Of a DNA stretch of 30,034 bases, positions 1-8,402 are shown piece by piece. Below the pieces are notes generated by a model. That model made no database searches. It saw only the letters and a list, made by a program, of their open reading frames with translations, and was not told the origin of the DNA. The stretch's first letter is position 1. Every line of letters starts with the position of its first letter. Made by a program: the position numbers and the translations under genes. The DNA comes from JAISST01 sp050434145 (lineage in GTDB: Bacteria > Fusobacteriota > Fusobacteriia > Fusobacteriales > Fusobacteriaceae), in the NCBI RefSeq assembly GCF_050434145.1, contig NZ_JBNPVX010000037.1, positions 1-30,034 of the forward strand. Direction: 5' to 3'.

Positions 1-564
1 ATTTATTACTTGACATTAGTTCACCTACCTTAACTATTTCTACTTTTATAATACTAGTTAAGAATAAATATGTCTACTAAAAGATTATAACATCAATGAG
101 ATCTATGGACTAGAATAGATTTAATCTTTTATACCTATTTCAATTATAGAATTTCTTAAAAACTTAAGAAAACCTTATATAAAACTGCTATTATAAAAAT
201 TTTGAGATTAAATAAATATTGAAAAATGTTGGTTTAAAACCTTGTCTAAACTTGACTTAAAACTCTTAAACTTTCAATTGATATAAATGCTATCAATTAA
301 AATTATTTTGGAAATAAATATATGCTTTTTCATTCAACATACATATCAGATATTTATTTGTAATTAATAAGAAAATATAATACAATATAATATTATAGTA
401 GTGTTTTACAATTCTACAGCATACACAATTATATTTTAAATAGAAACAAAATCTGAAGATTTATTTATTATTTTTATTAACATTATTTATCATCTATAAA
501 TTATTTTGGAGATGTCAGAATGAGGTTGTATAAACCTTAAATTCTATTATACAAAGGAGAAATT
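1..564. other. Long AT-rich stretch without a gene
   Basis: No open frame with a ribosome binding site is visible on either strand here. The only clear structure is an 8-bp inverted repeat at 276-283 and 291-298 (AATTGATA / TATCAATT) with a 7-base loop, followed by A/T-rich sequence; it could be a weak terminator for a gene outside the window. A loose promoter-like pair (TTTACA at 415-420, TATATT at 440-445, spacing 19) lies upstream of the first gene but is poor. I see nothing else that can be named. Confidence 0.6.
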
Positions 565-1356
565 ATGCATGTTTACTTGTATTATTTTATAATATATTCT
601 TTTATTGGTTGGTGTATTGAAGTATGTTATGCTACTTTAAATACTGGAAAATTTGTCAATAGAGGTTTCTTAAATGGTCCTTATTGCCCGATTTATGGTT
701 CTGGTGCTACTGCAATGGTATATTTCCTTTCACAATATAAAGAGTTTCCATTAATTCTTTTTGTTACTTCTGCAGTTATTGCTACAATACTTGAGTTTAT
801 TACTGGTTATATTTTGGAAAAAATATTCAATTGTAAATGGTGGGATTACTCTAATGTTCCATTTAATATCAAAGGTTACATTTGTCTAAAATTTACTATC
901 ATATGGGGATTAGCTTCTATTCTTCTCATAAATGTTTTACATCCTATTATTCGTAATTTTATCTCTCATACTCCGCGAATTATTGGAAGAACATTAATGT
1001 TTATTATGTTTACTACTATGCTAGCAGATTTTATTGTTACTGTAAAAACTATTTTAAAGCTTAATGTTAAATTAAAAAATCTTGAAAAAATTTCAAGTGA
1101 TGCTCTACAATTTTCAGATAATTTTGGTAATAAACTATCAGAAAATTTCTTAGCTACACAAGAAAAATTTAAATCTTTAAGAAAAAGAAATTGGTTTGAA
1201 AAACGTCTTTTAATTTCTTTCCCACATTTGAGATCAAAAAAATTTAGGAAACCTTTTGCAAGACTAAAAGTATATTTATATAAAAAAAATAAAGAAAAAA
1301 ATAGACTTAATACTAATTCAGATATAACAAAAAATATTGACACTTCTAAAGATTAA
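565..1356 (+). CDS. CmpB-like (putative ABC-transporter type IV) membrane protein
   Basis: A 263-residue integral membrane protein. The N-terminal half (about residues 1-165) has several hydrophobic segments and the pattern FIGWCIEV...F.NRGFLNGPYCPIYG, which is the hallmark of the family named putative ABC-transporter type IV / CmpB-like (Pfam PF06541). The family is common in Firmicutes and Fusobacteria; its function is not established despite the name, and no ATPase partner lies nearby. The C-terminal 95 residues are cytoplasmic-looking and very rich in Lys/Arg, with a predicted helical or coiled-coil stretch near residues 165-200. The start is supported by AAAGGAG at 553-559. It is monocistronic: a hairpin follows at 1381-1409 and the next gene is convergent. 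Family assignment is fairly sure; role unknown. Confidence 0.82.
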   Translation: MHVYLYYFIIYSFIGWCIEVCYATLNTGKFVNRGFLNGPYCPIYGSGATAMVYFLSQYKEFPLILFVTSAVIATILEFITGYILEKIFNCKWWDYSNVPFNIKGYICLKFTIIWGLASILLINVLHPIIRNFISHTPRIIGRTLMFIMFTTMLADFIVTVKTILKLNVKLKNLEKISSDALQFSDNFGNKLSENFLATQEKFKSLRKRNWFEKRLLISFPHLRSKKFRKPFARLKVYLYKKNKEKNRLNTNSDITKNIDTSKD

Positions 1357-1380
1357 TAGTATATATGAAATTAAATCTAA

Positions 1381-1409
1381 AAAGACACCAATTAATAAAA
1401 GGTGTCTTT
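1381..1409. terminator. Bidirectional terminator between convergent genes
   Basis: A perfect 9-bp stem (AAAGACACC / GGTGTCTTT) with an 11-base loop lies between the CmpB-like gene and the oppositely oriented GNAT gene. The T-run is short on the plus strand and better on the minus strand (TTTTT after the stem), so it can serve both. Confidence 0.8.
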
Positions 1410-1500
1410 ATTACATTCATATTGATATGTATTAAAAAATATACTATTATAATAAGGATTGTGTTTGTGGCCTAATTAAACCAAATTCATTATACATTTC

Positions 1501-2010
1501 TTATTTATCCAAATATAATGTCATATCATTCCACTGTGCACCACCATGACTTGATTCAGAAACACCCTTGTTTACAAAACCAAACTTTTCATAATAATGA
1601 ATTTTTTCATTTTTACAAGTCAGTACAACTGCTATTTTTCCTCGCTTTTTTGATATGTCTATTAGTTCTTTTATCAACATAGCACCTATTCCATTTTTTC
1701 TATATTCTGGTAAGACATCCAGTCCAAATACAGTCTGATAATTACCATCAGCTTTATGCAAATCTGCATCATGATATAATTCATCTGGTAACTCTTCTTT
1801 ATCAGTCGTGGCCCCATTAATAAATCCTATTACTTGATTATTTTTTATTGCAACTATAAAATTTTCACCAAAAACTTTAAACCTATCCCGAAAGCTTTTA
1901 TCACTTGCAGCTTCTGCAGGTGGAAAACATATTTGCTCTATTTTAATAATTGAGTCCAAATCAGATGCAGTAGCTTTTCTAATTGTTATCTGTTCATTAT
2001 TATTCAACAT
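1501..2010 (-). CDS. GNAT family N-acetyltransferase
   Basis: A 169-residue single-domain GNAT acetyltransferase, the usual length for the family. The acetyl-CoA binding motif A is plain at residues 97-112: a beta strand (FGLDVLPEYR) followed by R104-x-x-G107-x-G109-A, which binds the pyrophosphate of acetyl-CoA. A beta-bulge strand (VVLTCKNEKIHYYEKFGF) follows, with the YYEKFGF pattern typical of motif B. GNAT enzymes transfer acetyl from acetyl-CoA to an amine; the substrate cannot be read from the sequence. The start has AAAAGGAGA a few bases upstream. It is separately transcribed from the gene upstream, with about 96 bases between them. Confidence 0.88.
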   Translation of the reverse strand: MLNNNEQITIRKATASDLDSIIKIEQICFPPAEAASDKSFRDRFKVFGENFIVAIKNNQVIGFINGATTDKEELPDELYHDADLHKADGNYQTVFGLDVLPEYRKNGIGAMLIKELIDISKKRGKIAVVLTCKNEKIHYYEKFGFVNKGVSESSHGGAQWNDMTLYLDK

Positions 2011-2063
2011 AAAAATTCTCCTTTTATCTCAAAATTTGCTTTTTTCATTCTTATCCTTAATAT

Positions 2064-2092
2064 ATTATATTCAACTATCTATCAGTTTTAAA
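2064..2092 (-). promoter_or_regulatory. Candidate promoter of the GNAT gene
   Basis: On the minus strand a TTTAAA box (2087-2092) lies 17 bases from a perfect TATAAT (2064-2069), about 55 bases upstream of the start codon. The -10 is strong and the -35 weak. Confidence 0.4.
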
Positions 2093-2106
2093 TTAATATT
2101 TTCTTT

Positions 2107-2511
2107 TCAGATTTCAAAATCTTCATTCTTTTTTTGACTATAAAAATTACCACTAGAAGTGGTGAATTTTATAAGCATGTAATCTGGATCTTTAGGGCCT
2201 TGTGGATAATGGTAATACATATTGTCATCCCAAAATTCTAGTCTCATTTTATCATCATATGAAATCTCAGCTTTCCCAGTAAGCATAACTCCATCAAATC
2301 CTTTATAAAAGTACAGGCAAGTATTTGGATTTTTCATAATATGCACTCTTCTTTTGGAAGAAGTATTTGAACAAAACCAAAATGAGTTGATAGCGTCATT
2401 TTTGGCAAGCAACATTGCTTTAATATAAGGATTACCATTTTCATCAACTGTACCAAACATTGCAATCTTACTTAAATTAATAATATCTAATACTCTATCT
2501 TTTATAGACAT
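2107..2511 (-). CDS. Pyridoxamine 5'-phosphate oxidase-fold (FMN-binding split barrel) protein
   Basis: A 134-residue small flavin-reductase-like protein. The N-terminus reads IINLSKIAMFGTVDENGNPYIKAMLL, the usual first strands of the FMN-binding split barrel (general stress protein 26 / pyridoxamine-phosphate-oxidase-like group), followed by FWFCSNTSSKRRVHIMKNPNTCLYF, the strand-helix that normally contacts flavin. This group binds FMN, F420 or heme; the actual substrate is unknown and true PNPO activity is not implied because the protein is short and lacks the C-terminal PNPO region. The start is supported by an AAGGTAGTGAAAG purine run. It stands alone with its own promoter at 2568-2596. 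Confidence 0.82.
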   Translation of the reverse strand: MSIKDRVLDIINLSKIAMFGTVDENGNPYIKAMLLAKNDAINSFWFCSNTSSKRRVHIMKNPNTCLYFYKGFDGVMLTGKAEISYDDKMRLEFWDDNMYYHYPQGPKDPDYMLIKFTTSSGNFYSQKKNEDFEI

Positions 2512-2567
2512 TCTTTCACTACCTTTTTTATATCTTATGCTATTTATAATAATTTACTTCTTTAAAT

Positions 2568-2596
2568 ATTATACACTATTTCTTTTTTATTGTCAT
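2568..2596 (-). promoter_or_regulatory. Promoter of the flavin-fold gene
   Basis: Minus-strand ATGACA (2591-2596), 17-base spacer, perfect TATAAT (2568-2573), ending about 57 bases upstream of the start codon. Confidence 0.65.
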
Positions 2597-2779
2597 TATA
2601 ATTCATGAATACTTTGCCAACATACATTAAATTAGCTATAAAAAATTTAGATTTATTCTATTGTATTGCAGATATATTTTCTATCTTTATTTCACTGATT
2701 TAGAGTACTAAATTAAATATAATTATCTTTATGAGTTTTGAAAATTTATTTTCTTTTTTATTAAAAATAAAAATAATCC

Positions 2780-2808
2780 TTGTGATTTTTTCCAAAAAAT
2801 GTTATATT
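2780..2808 (+). promoter_or_regulatory. Promoter of the liv operon
   Basis: TTGTGA (2780-2785), a 17-base spacer and TATATT (2803-2808) give a near-consensus sigma-70 promoter. Transcription would start near 2815, leaving a leader of about 60 bases with a small hairpin (2835-2855) before livJ. No regulator gene is adjacent. Confidence 0.7.
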
Positions 2809-2876
2809 AACAGAATAGAATTTTTAAAACACACGTGTCCTTGTATTGGAGACACATAAATTTAAAGGGGGTTATT

Positions 2877-4004
2877 ATGAAAAAAATTTTTATGACTTTA
2901 TGCCTTGTTTTAATGGCAAGCCTTACATTAGCAAGTGATGTAATTAAAATAGGGGTCTTTCAACCACTTACAGGTGAAAATGGTGGTGGTGGTTCCCAAG
3001 AATTAGAGGGTATTATATATGCAAATAAAATATATCCTGAAGTACTTGGTAAGAAAATAGAATTAGTAATCGTTGATAATAAATCTGATAAAGCAGAGGC
3101 ATCTATTGCTGCTGCGCGTTTAGTGGAAAAAGATAAAGTAGTTGCTGTAATTGGTTCATATGGATCAGGAGTATCTATTGTTGCTGGCGATATCTTTAAA
3201 AATGCAGAAGTTCCTGCAATGGGAGCATCATGTACAAATCCAATGGTCACTGAAGGAAATGACTTTTATTTTAGAGCATGCTTCCTTGATCCTTTCCAAG
3301 GAACTGTTATGGCAAATTATGCTTTCCAACAAGGTAAGAAAAAAGCTGCTGTAATTACTCAAATGGGCGATGATTATTCTACTGGATTAGGTAATTTCTT
3401 CAAAAAATCATTTGAAAACTTAGGTGGAACAATTGTTTCTGCAGGTCAATTTCAGACTAATGAACAAGATTTTAATGCTATCTTAACTAATGCCAAAGCT
3501 GCTGGTGCCGAAGTTATATTTGCACCATCATCAATAACATCTGCTGGTCTCATTATAAAGCAGGCAAGAGCACTTGGAATAGATGCTCTTATAATGGGTG
3601 GAGACACATGGGAAAATGAAGCTATAATAACAGTTGCAGGACCTGCAGCAGAAGGTGTAGTTATATCAACATTCTTTGATGAAAATAACTCTGCTGCTAC
3701 TGAAGAAGCAAAGAAATTTGTAAAAGGTTATAAAGAACACCTAGGTGACAAAGAACCAATCATTCCTGCTGTTGCAGCACTAGGTTATGATTCTTATTTG
3801 CTAATTGTAGATGCAATAAAAAGAGCAGGTTCTACTAAAGGAACTGATATTCAGAAAGCTCTAACTGAAACTAATGGATTTGAAGGAGTTACAGGAAGTT
3901 TTTCTTTTGATGAAAATGGCGATGCACAGAAAGATTCAGCAATAATCAAAGTCATTAAAGATGGACAATTTAAATATCTTGATACTGTGAAAGTTAGTAA
4001 ATAA
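2877..4004 (+). CDS. livJ: Branched-chain amino-acid ABC transporter, periplasmic binding protein
   Basis: A 375-residue substrate-binding protein of the Leu/Ile/Val type (Peripla_BP_6). A cleavable signal peptide is clear (MKKIFMTLCLVLMASLTLA, cleavage before SDVIK); no lipobox cysteine, so it should be soluble in the periplasm. The mature protein begins with the family pattern IKIGVFQPLTGENGGGG and contains VIGSYGSG near residue 100, matching the part that binds the amino-acid alpha group. I chose the ATG at 2877 because AAAGGGGG lies 7 bases upstream; an in-frame GTG 14 codons earlier would bury the signal peptide. It is the first gene of livJHMGF and is separated from livH by a hairpin that should favour higher expression of the binding protein. 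Ligand could be any branched-chain or related amino acid. Confidence 0.93.
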   Translation: MKKIFMTLCLVLMASLTLASDVIKIGVFQPLTGENGGGGSQELEGIIYANKIYPEVLGKKIELVIVDNKSDKAEASIAAARLVEKDKVVAVIGSYGSGVSIVAGDIFKNAEVPAMGASCTNPMVTEGNDFYFRACFLDPFQGTVMANYAFQQGKKKAAVITQMGDDYSTGLGNFFKKSFENLGGTIVSAGQFQTNEQDFNAILTNAKAAGAEVIFAPSSITSAGLIIKQARALGIDALIMGGDTWENEAIITVAGPAAEGVVISTFFDENNSAATEEAKKFVKGYKEHLGDKEPIIPAVAALGYDSYLLIVDAIKRAGSTKGTDIQKALTETNGFEGVTGSFSFDENGDAQKDSAIIKVIKDGQFKYLDTVKVSK

Positions 4005-4076
4005 TAATATTTCAAATTTAATTATTAGGTATTGTCTAAAGATCAATTTTACAATTAACTAAATTATTAAATAATT

Positions 4077-4105
4077 AGGGAGAGTAAAAATTTATTATTC
4101 TCCCT
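4077..4105 (+). promoter_or_regulatory. Intercistronic hairpin between livJ and livH
   Basis: AGGGAGAGTAA (4077-4087) pairs with TTATTCTCCCT (4095-4105) through 11 pairs, one of them G-U, around a 7-base loop. It is followed by a T-containing stretch (CTGTTATGTTTTT). It could act as a partial terminator or as a 3' stabiliser of the livJ message, lowering expression of the membrane genes relative to the binding protein. Confidence 0.7.
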
Positions 4106-4131
4106 CTGTTATGTTTTTCGGGGGTAATTTT

Positions 4132-5088
4132 ATGAATTCTGGTATTTTATTGCAACATATAATAAATGGTTCTTCACTTGGTAGTCTGTATGCTCTTATT
4201 GCAATTGGATACACAATGGTTTATGGTATATTATTGCTCATAAACTTTGCACATGGTGATATTTTCATGATGGCTGGATATTTTATGATCTTTTCAATGG
4301 TTAACTTCAGCTTACCTGTTTACTTATCAATTCCAATAGTTATTATCTCTACTGTTCTTTTAGGAATTTTATTAGAAAAAACAGCATATAAACCATTAAG
4401 AGAGTCTCCTAAAATGTCTATAATGATATCTGCAATTGGAGCTTCATATCTTCTAGAAAATCTTGCTACATATTTGTTTACAGGTGTACCAAAAGCATAC
4501 CCAGATATTCCATGGCTTACTGCTACCATATCTTTAGGCAAAAATCTTGCAATTAATGGTAAAAATGTAGCTTCAATGGGCTGGCTGCCACAATCTTTGG
4601 AAGGAATTTCTTTCTCTACAGTTACTATTATAACTCCTTTTATAACTATTTTATTGTTAATAGGATTAATATATTTAATAAATAATACGAAGACAGGAAT
4701 GGCAATGCGTGCTGTTTCAAAAGATTATGAGACTGCACGTCTTATGGGAATCAAGATCAATTGGGTAATTGCTGCTACCTTTGCTATCGGATCATTTCTT
4801 GCTGCCATTGGATCTATTCTTTGGGGCTCTAAATATCCCAGCATATATCCTTTGGTAGGAGTGATGCCTGGTTTAAAATGCTTTATTGCAGCAGTACTTG
4901 GTGGTATCGGCAATGTCCGTGGCGCTGTATTGGGTGGATTAATTATTGGTTTTTCTGAAACTCTTTTAGTTGCATTTTTCCCTAGCATGACTGGATACCG
5001 TGATGCTTTTGCATTTGTTATATTAATAATCATGTTAATAGTAAAACCAACTGGTTTATTTGGCGAAAAAATCATTGATAAGGTGTGA
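4132..5088 (+). CDS. livH: Branched-chain amino-acid ABC transporter, permease LivH
   Basis: A 318-residue inner-membrane permease with about eight hydrophobic segments. It carries family patterns GSLYALIAIGYTMVYGILLLINFAHGD at the N-terminus and the cytoplasmic loop MRAVSKDYETARLMGI (about residues 190-205), the coupling region that meets the ATPase. The C-terminal GGIGNVRGAVLGGLIIG is also typical. The ATG at 4132 is preferred over an ATG at 4111 because a GGGGG ribosome site lies 7 bases upstream of it. It lies second in the operon, and its stop is 5 bases before the livM start. With LivM it forms the translocation channel. Confidence 0.93.
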   Translation: MNSGILLQHIINGSSLGSLYALIAIGYTMVYGILLLINFAHGDIFMMAGYFMIFSMVNFSLPVYLSIPIVIISTVLLGILLEKTAYKPLRESPKMSIMISAIGASYLLENLATYLFTGVPKAYPDIPWLTATISLGKNLAINGKNVASMGWLPQSLEGISFSTVTIITPFITILLLIGLIYLINNTKTGMAMRAVSKDYETARLMGIKINWVIAATFAIGSFLAAIGSILWGSKYPSIYPLVGVMPGLKCFIAAVLGGIGNVRGAVLGGLIIGFSETLLVAFFPSMTGYRDAFAFVILIIMLIVKPTGLFGEKIIDKV

Positions 5089-5093
5089 TCATT

Positions 5094-6170
5094 ATGAGTA
5101 AAACAAAAAAATATATATGTACTGCGTTATTAATACTGGTGGCTATAACAATTTTAGTCTTATTAGATAAAAAAATTATTGGTGATGCATATGTTAGGAG
5201 AATATTAAATATTGCAGCTATATACGCAGTAATTAGTGTTTCATTAAATTTAGTAAATGGATTTACAGGTCTTTTCTCTCTTGGACAAGCTGGATTTGTT
5301 GCAATAGGAGCATTTTCTGTAGCTGTGTTTACTATTCCTCAGAATAGAATTCCATCAATATTCTATATTGAAGATATGGCTCCTTGGCTTGTAAATATGA
5401 GACTTCCATTTCCTGTTGCCTTAATTATAGGTGGAATAATAGCAGCCATGTTAGCCTTAATTATTGGATATCCAGTACTAAGATTAAAAAGCGATTACTT
5501 TGCTATTGCTACTCTTGGTTTTTCTGAAATTATTAGAATAATACTTACAAATATGCAAACTGTAACTAACGGGGCCTTAGGAATCAATAAAATTCCACAA
5601 ATCAAATCCATGTTTACTATATATGGAATCTGTGCTCTTTGCATTCTCATTATGACTCTTCTAATTAATTCTTCATATGGAAGAGCATTCAAAGCTATAC
5701 GAGAAGATAGTATTGCTGCTGAGGCTATGGGCATTAATCTTACCTTTCATAAGGAATTATCATTTGCAGTGAGTGCATTTTTTAGTGCTATAGCTGGGGG
5801 ATTGTATGCATCACTTCTAACTACTGTCGATCCAAAACAATTTTATTTCACTCTCACTTATAATTTTCTATTAATTGTAGTTCTTGGTGGTATGGGAAGC
5901 ATTACAGGAACGATTATTGGCTCATTTATCATTACATATGGGCTAGAATGGCTGAGATTTTTTGATGAACCTCTATCTATTGGTGGTATCAAAATTCCTA
6001 TTTTCAGACCAGGATTAAGAATGGTTGTATTCTCAATATTATTAATGTCAATTGTTTTATTCTTTAGAAAAGGTCTCATGGGAAATAAAGAATTTTCGTG
6101 GGATGGACTTACAAGATTGTTTCAAAAAATTCCTGAAAAATTATCTTCATCTAAAAAGAAGGTGAAATAA
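5094..6170 (+). CDS. livM: Branched-chain amino-acid ABC transporter, permease LivM
   Basis: A 358-residue inner-membrane permease. Family signatures are SLNLVNGFTGLFSLGQAGFVAIGAF in the first half, GYPVLRLKSDYFAIATLGFSEIIR in the middle and the coupling loop FKAIREDSIAAEAMGI, followed by VVLGGMGSITGTIIG. The C-terminus is a basic cytoplasmic tail, about 35 residues. Start choice: ATG at 5094 has AAGGTG 8 bases upstream; the GTG at 5085 overlaps the livH stop and has no site at a good distance. livG follows after one base. LivM pairs with LivH to make the channel. Confidence 0.93.
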   Translation: MSKTKKYICTALLILVAITILVLLDKKIIGDAYVRRILNIAAIYAVISVSLNLVNGFTGLFSLGQAGFVAIGAFSVAVFTIPQNRIPSIFYIEDMAPWLVNMRLPFPVALIIGGIIAAMLALIIGYPVLRLKSDYFAIATLGFSEIIRIILTNMQTVTNGALGINKIPQIKSMFTIYGICALCILIMTLLINSSYGRAFKAIREDSIAAEAMGINLTFHKELSFAVSAFFSAIAGGLYASLLTTVDPKQFYFTLTYNFLLIVVLGGMGSITGTIIGSFIITYGLEWLRFFDEPLSIGGIKIPIFRPGLRMVVFSILLMSIVLFFRKGLMGNKEFSWDGLTRLFQKIPEKLSSSKKKVK

Positions 6171-6171
6171 T

Positions 6172-6951
6172 ATGAAAAAAATTATACTTAGTGCAGAAAA
6201 TATAATCATGAAATTTGGTGGTGTTACTGCAATTGATAATCTATCAATGAATGTAAGAGAAAAAGAAATAGTTGCTCTGATTGGACCAAATGGTGCTGGT
6301 AAAACTACTGCCTTTAATGTCATTACTGGTGTTTATTCCCCGACTTCGGGATGTGTAAAGTTTAATTCTCAAACCATCGTATCAAGTAAAAATACTCTGT
6401 CTCTTGATAAAATAACAAAAACAGGAATTGCTCGTACATTCCAAAATATAAGACTTTTTAAAAACCTTACTGTCTTTGAAAATGTTCTTATTGCTACTCA
6501 TATGAGATCAAAAGCAAATTTTTTATCTGCCACTTTTAGACTAAACTACAAAGAAGAAGCTCACAACAAAAGAGCAACTATGGAATTGCTAGAAAAAGTT
6601 GGATTAGCATCTTTGAAAGACGAAATTGCATCATCTCTACCTTATGGAAAACAAAGACGTTTAGAAATAGCACGAGCCCTTGCAACCAGACCTACTTTAT
6701 TACTATTAGATGAACCAGCAGCTGGAATGAATCCTCAAGAAACAGAAGAACTAACTGAATTTATTTCACAAATTAAAGAGGATTTTAACCTCAGTATTCT
6801 CATGATTGAACATCATATGGATTTAATAATGGAAATTTCTGACCGTATTTATGTACTAGACTTTGGGAAACTAATTGCTGAGGGAAAACCTACTGAAATT
6901 CAAAATAATCAGAAAGTTATAGATGCTTACTTGGGGGTGCAAGATGAATAA
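6172..6951 (+). CDS. livG: Branched-chain amino-acid ABC transporter, ATPase LivG
   Basis: A 259-residue ABC ATPase, the usual LivG size. Walker A GPNGAGKTT at residues 38-46; Q-loop in ARTFQNIRLFKNLTVFENV (around 87-105); signature LPYGKQRR at 156-163; Walker B LLLLDEP at 176-182 followed by AAGMNPQE, the LivG-specific D-loop region; switch histidine in EHHMD (213-217). The long insert between the Q-loop and the signature is normal for LivG. It is translated directly after livM with one base between them, and its last 8 bases overlap livF, as expected for coupled expression of the two ATPases. Confidence 0.94.
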   Translation: MKKIILSAENIIMKFGGVTAIDNLSMNVREKEIVALIGPNGAGKTTAFNVITGVYSPTSGCVKFNSQTIVSSKNTLSLDKITKTGIARTFQNIRLFKNLTVFENVLIATHMRSKANFLSATFRLNYKEEAHNKRATMELLEKVGLASLKDEIASSLPYGKQRRLEIARALATRPTLLLLDEPAAGMNPQETEELTEFISQIKEDFNLSILMIEHHMDLIMEISDRIYVLDFGKLIAEGKPTEIQNNQKVIDAYLGVQDE

Positions 6952-7663
6952 TGAAAATATTTTAGAAATAAAAAATTTATATGTTTCTTATGGTGGTATC
7001 CAAGCTGTGAAAGGAATTAATTTTTCGGTTAAAACTGGAGAAATCGTAACACTAATTGGATCAAATGGTGCTGGAAAAAGTTCTACTCTAAGGACTATTG
7101 TAGGATTAGAAAAAGCGAAAGGTGGTTCTGTTGTATTTGATGGACAACTTTTAAACCATCTTTCCACTGATACAATTGTATCTAAGGGAATAACACTTGT
7201 TCCAGAAGGAAGAAGAATCTTCCCAAACTTGTCTGTATTGGAAAATTTAAAAATAGGTGGCTATATGCGAAAACATTCTTTAGATGGAGATTTAAATTTG
7301 ATTTATCACCTCTTTCCAAGATTAAAGGAAAGACACTGGCAAATGGCGGGAACATTATCTGGAGGCGAACAGCAAATGCTGGCTATTGGAAGAGCACTAA
7401 TGTCTCAGCCTAAGTTAATTATGATGGATGAACCTTCATTAGGGTTGGCACCACTTATTATCCAAAGTGTTTTTGACATAATAAAAACTGTAAATGAAAA
7501 TGGAGTTACCATTCTCTTAATAGAACAAAATGCAAATATGGCACTTAAAATTGCCCATAGTGCATATGTTATGGAAACAGGTAAAATTACATTGTCTGGT
7601 TCTGGTGAAAGTTTGCTTCAAAATGAAGCTGTAAAAGCTGCTTATCTTGGAAAAAGTCATTAA
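6944..7663 (+). CDS. livF: Branched-chain amino-acid ABC transporter, ATPase LivF
   Basis: A 239-residue ABC ATPase. Walker A GSNGAGKSS at 39-47; LVPEGRRIFPNLSVLENL (85-102), the LivF Q-loop pattern; signature LSGGEQQ at 138-144; Walker B LIMMDEP at 158-164; the switch position is Gln in IEQNA (193-197), which is usual for LivF. The start at 6944 lies inside the end of livG and has GGGGGTG 5-11 bases upstream; the longer frame from 6923 lacks one. It is the last gene of the operon, followed directly by a strong terminator. Confidence 0.94.
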   Translation: MNNENILEIKNLYVSYGGIQAVKGINFSVKTGEIVTLIGSNGAGKSSTLRTIVGLEKAKGGSVVFDGQLLNHLSTDTIVSKGITLVPEGRRIFPNLSVLENLKIGGYMRKHSLDGDLNLIYHLFPRLKERHWQMAGTLSGGEQQMLAIGRALMSQPKLIMMDEPSLGLAPLIIQSVFDIIKTVNENGVTILLIEQNANMALKIAHSAYVMETGKITLSGSGESLLQNEAVKAAYLGKSH

Positions 7664-7667
7664 TAAT

Positions 7668-7709
7668 AAAATCTGTTGTAAAAACAATACAACAGATTTT
7701 TTATTTATC
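7668..7709. terminator. Strong bidirectional terminator after livF
   Basis: A perfect 13-bp stem (7668-7680 with 7688-7700, core AAATCTGTTGTA / TACAACAGATTT), 7-base loop and a run of T on the plus strand. The gene on the other side is convergent, and the same stem can end its transcript. Confidence 0.92.
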
Positions 7710-7720
7710 ATGGTGAGCTT

Positions 7721-8191
7721 TTACAAACTATTAAAACTATCCAAACATTCTTTAATTAACTCTTTTTGCTCATTTCTTGGAACATAAACAGCAAATATTT
7801 CTTTTTCATCTTCACCATAGAATTTTATTGAACAACTTGGTTTTCCATACATCATATCAGTTACTATAAATATTTCATTTATTTTTGATGCACTCAAATG
7901 TCCACCTATAGCACTTTCTTTATCATGAAAATTTAAATATCCATATCCATAATCACCTTTAGGAAATTTATCTTTAATTTCTAAAACAAAATTAGGTGTC
8001 ACAACTAGTAGAAGAACCTTTTCCCAACCATTTAATATTAAAAACAATTCATCTAATTTACTAACATCATATTTTCTTACGGAAGAAGCTTCTCTTAACA
8101 CTTGAATCAATGGTATATTCAATTCTTTGGATATTTGTCCATAAGATAATTTACTATCTTTTTTCAACATTTCATTAATTTTATTTGTCAT
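7721..8191 (-). CDS. hutX: HutX/ChuX-like cytosolic heme carrier
   Basis: A 156-residue protein of the heme utilisation carrier family (HutX/HuvX/ChuX, PF06228). The N-terminal 45 residues are helix-turn-helix-like (LSYGQISKELNIPLIQVLREA), as in known members. The core carries VVTPNFVLEIKDKFPKG (63-79) and YLNFHDKESAIGGHL (85-99), the family's best conserved strings. Known members bind heme in the cytoplasm and pass it on to heme-degrading enzymes; here no heme oxygenase or uptake gene is adjacent. ATG at 8191 follows GAGGAGA with a 5-base gap; a GTG one codon earlier is too close. A separately transcribed gene, convergent to the liv operon. Confidence 0.85.
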   Translation of the reverse strand: MTNKINEMLKKDSKLSYGQISKELNIPLIQVLREASSVRKYDVSKLDELFLILNGWEKVLLLVVTPNFVLEIKDKFPKGDYGYGYLNFHDKESAIGGHLSASKINEIFIVTDMMYGKPSCSIKFYGEDEKEIFAVYVPRNEQKELIKECLDSFNSL

Positions 8192-8369
8192 CACATTCTC
8201 CTCATTTTAATTTGATATATAAAATATATTCCTTTTTCAATATTTTGTCATTCAAAATAAAATTTCTATTCTCTAATCAAAGATAATTCATTATTCTCAA
8301 AGGATTATCATTTAATTCGATGACTTTGTGGATAGCATATTTTTTTTATTTAATGGAAAATAATACCTT

Positions 8370-8400
8370 AAAAATACCTAACCTTCTTCTATTGAGGTTA
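8370..8400 (-). terminator. Weak candidate terminator after the DUF4132 gene
   Basis: Just beyond the stop codon, TAACCT (minus strand) pairs with AGGTTA over 6 pairs at 8395-8400 and 8379-8384, followed a few bases later by five T. The stem is short, so this is tentative. Confidence 0.35.
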
Positions 8401-8402
8401 TA

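Larger units (their letters stand above)
2512..2876. other. Divergent intergenic region
   Basis: A 365-base gap between two divergent genes. It holds one promoter for each side (2568-2596 minus, 2780-2808 plus) and a short palindromic leader (ACACGTGT at 2831-2838, plus a 5-bp GTGTC/GACAC hairpin at 2835-2855) in the untranslated leader of the liv operon. No gene is seen in the middle part. Confidence 0.6.

Noticed and set aside
2835..2876. Longer N-terminus of LivJ from a GTG start
   Set aside because: It would add 14 residues before a perfect signal peptide; the ATG at 2877 has a strong ribosome site at the right distance.
8281..8297. Fur box upstream of hutX
   Set aside because: The palindrome ATAAT-TC-ATTAT is short, has a two-base centre and does not match the usual 7-1-7 pattern; kept only as a remark.
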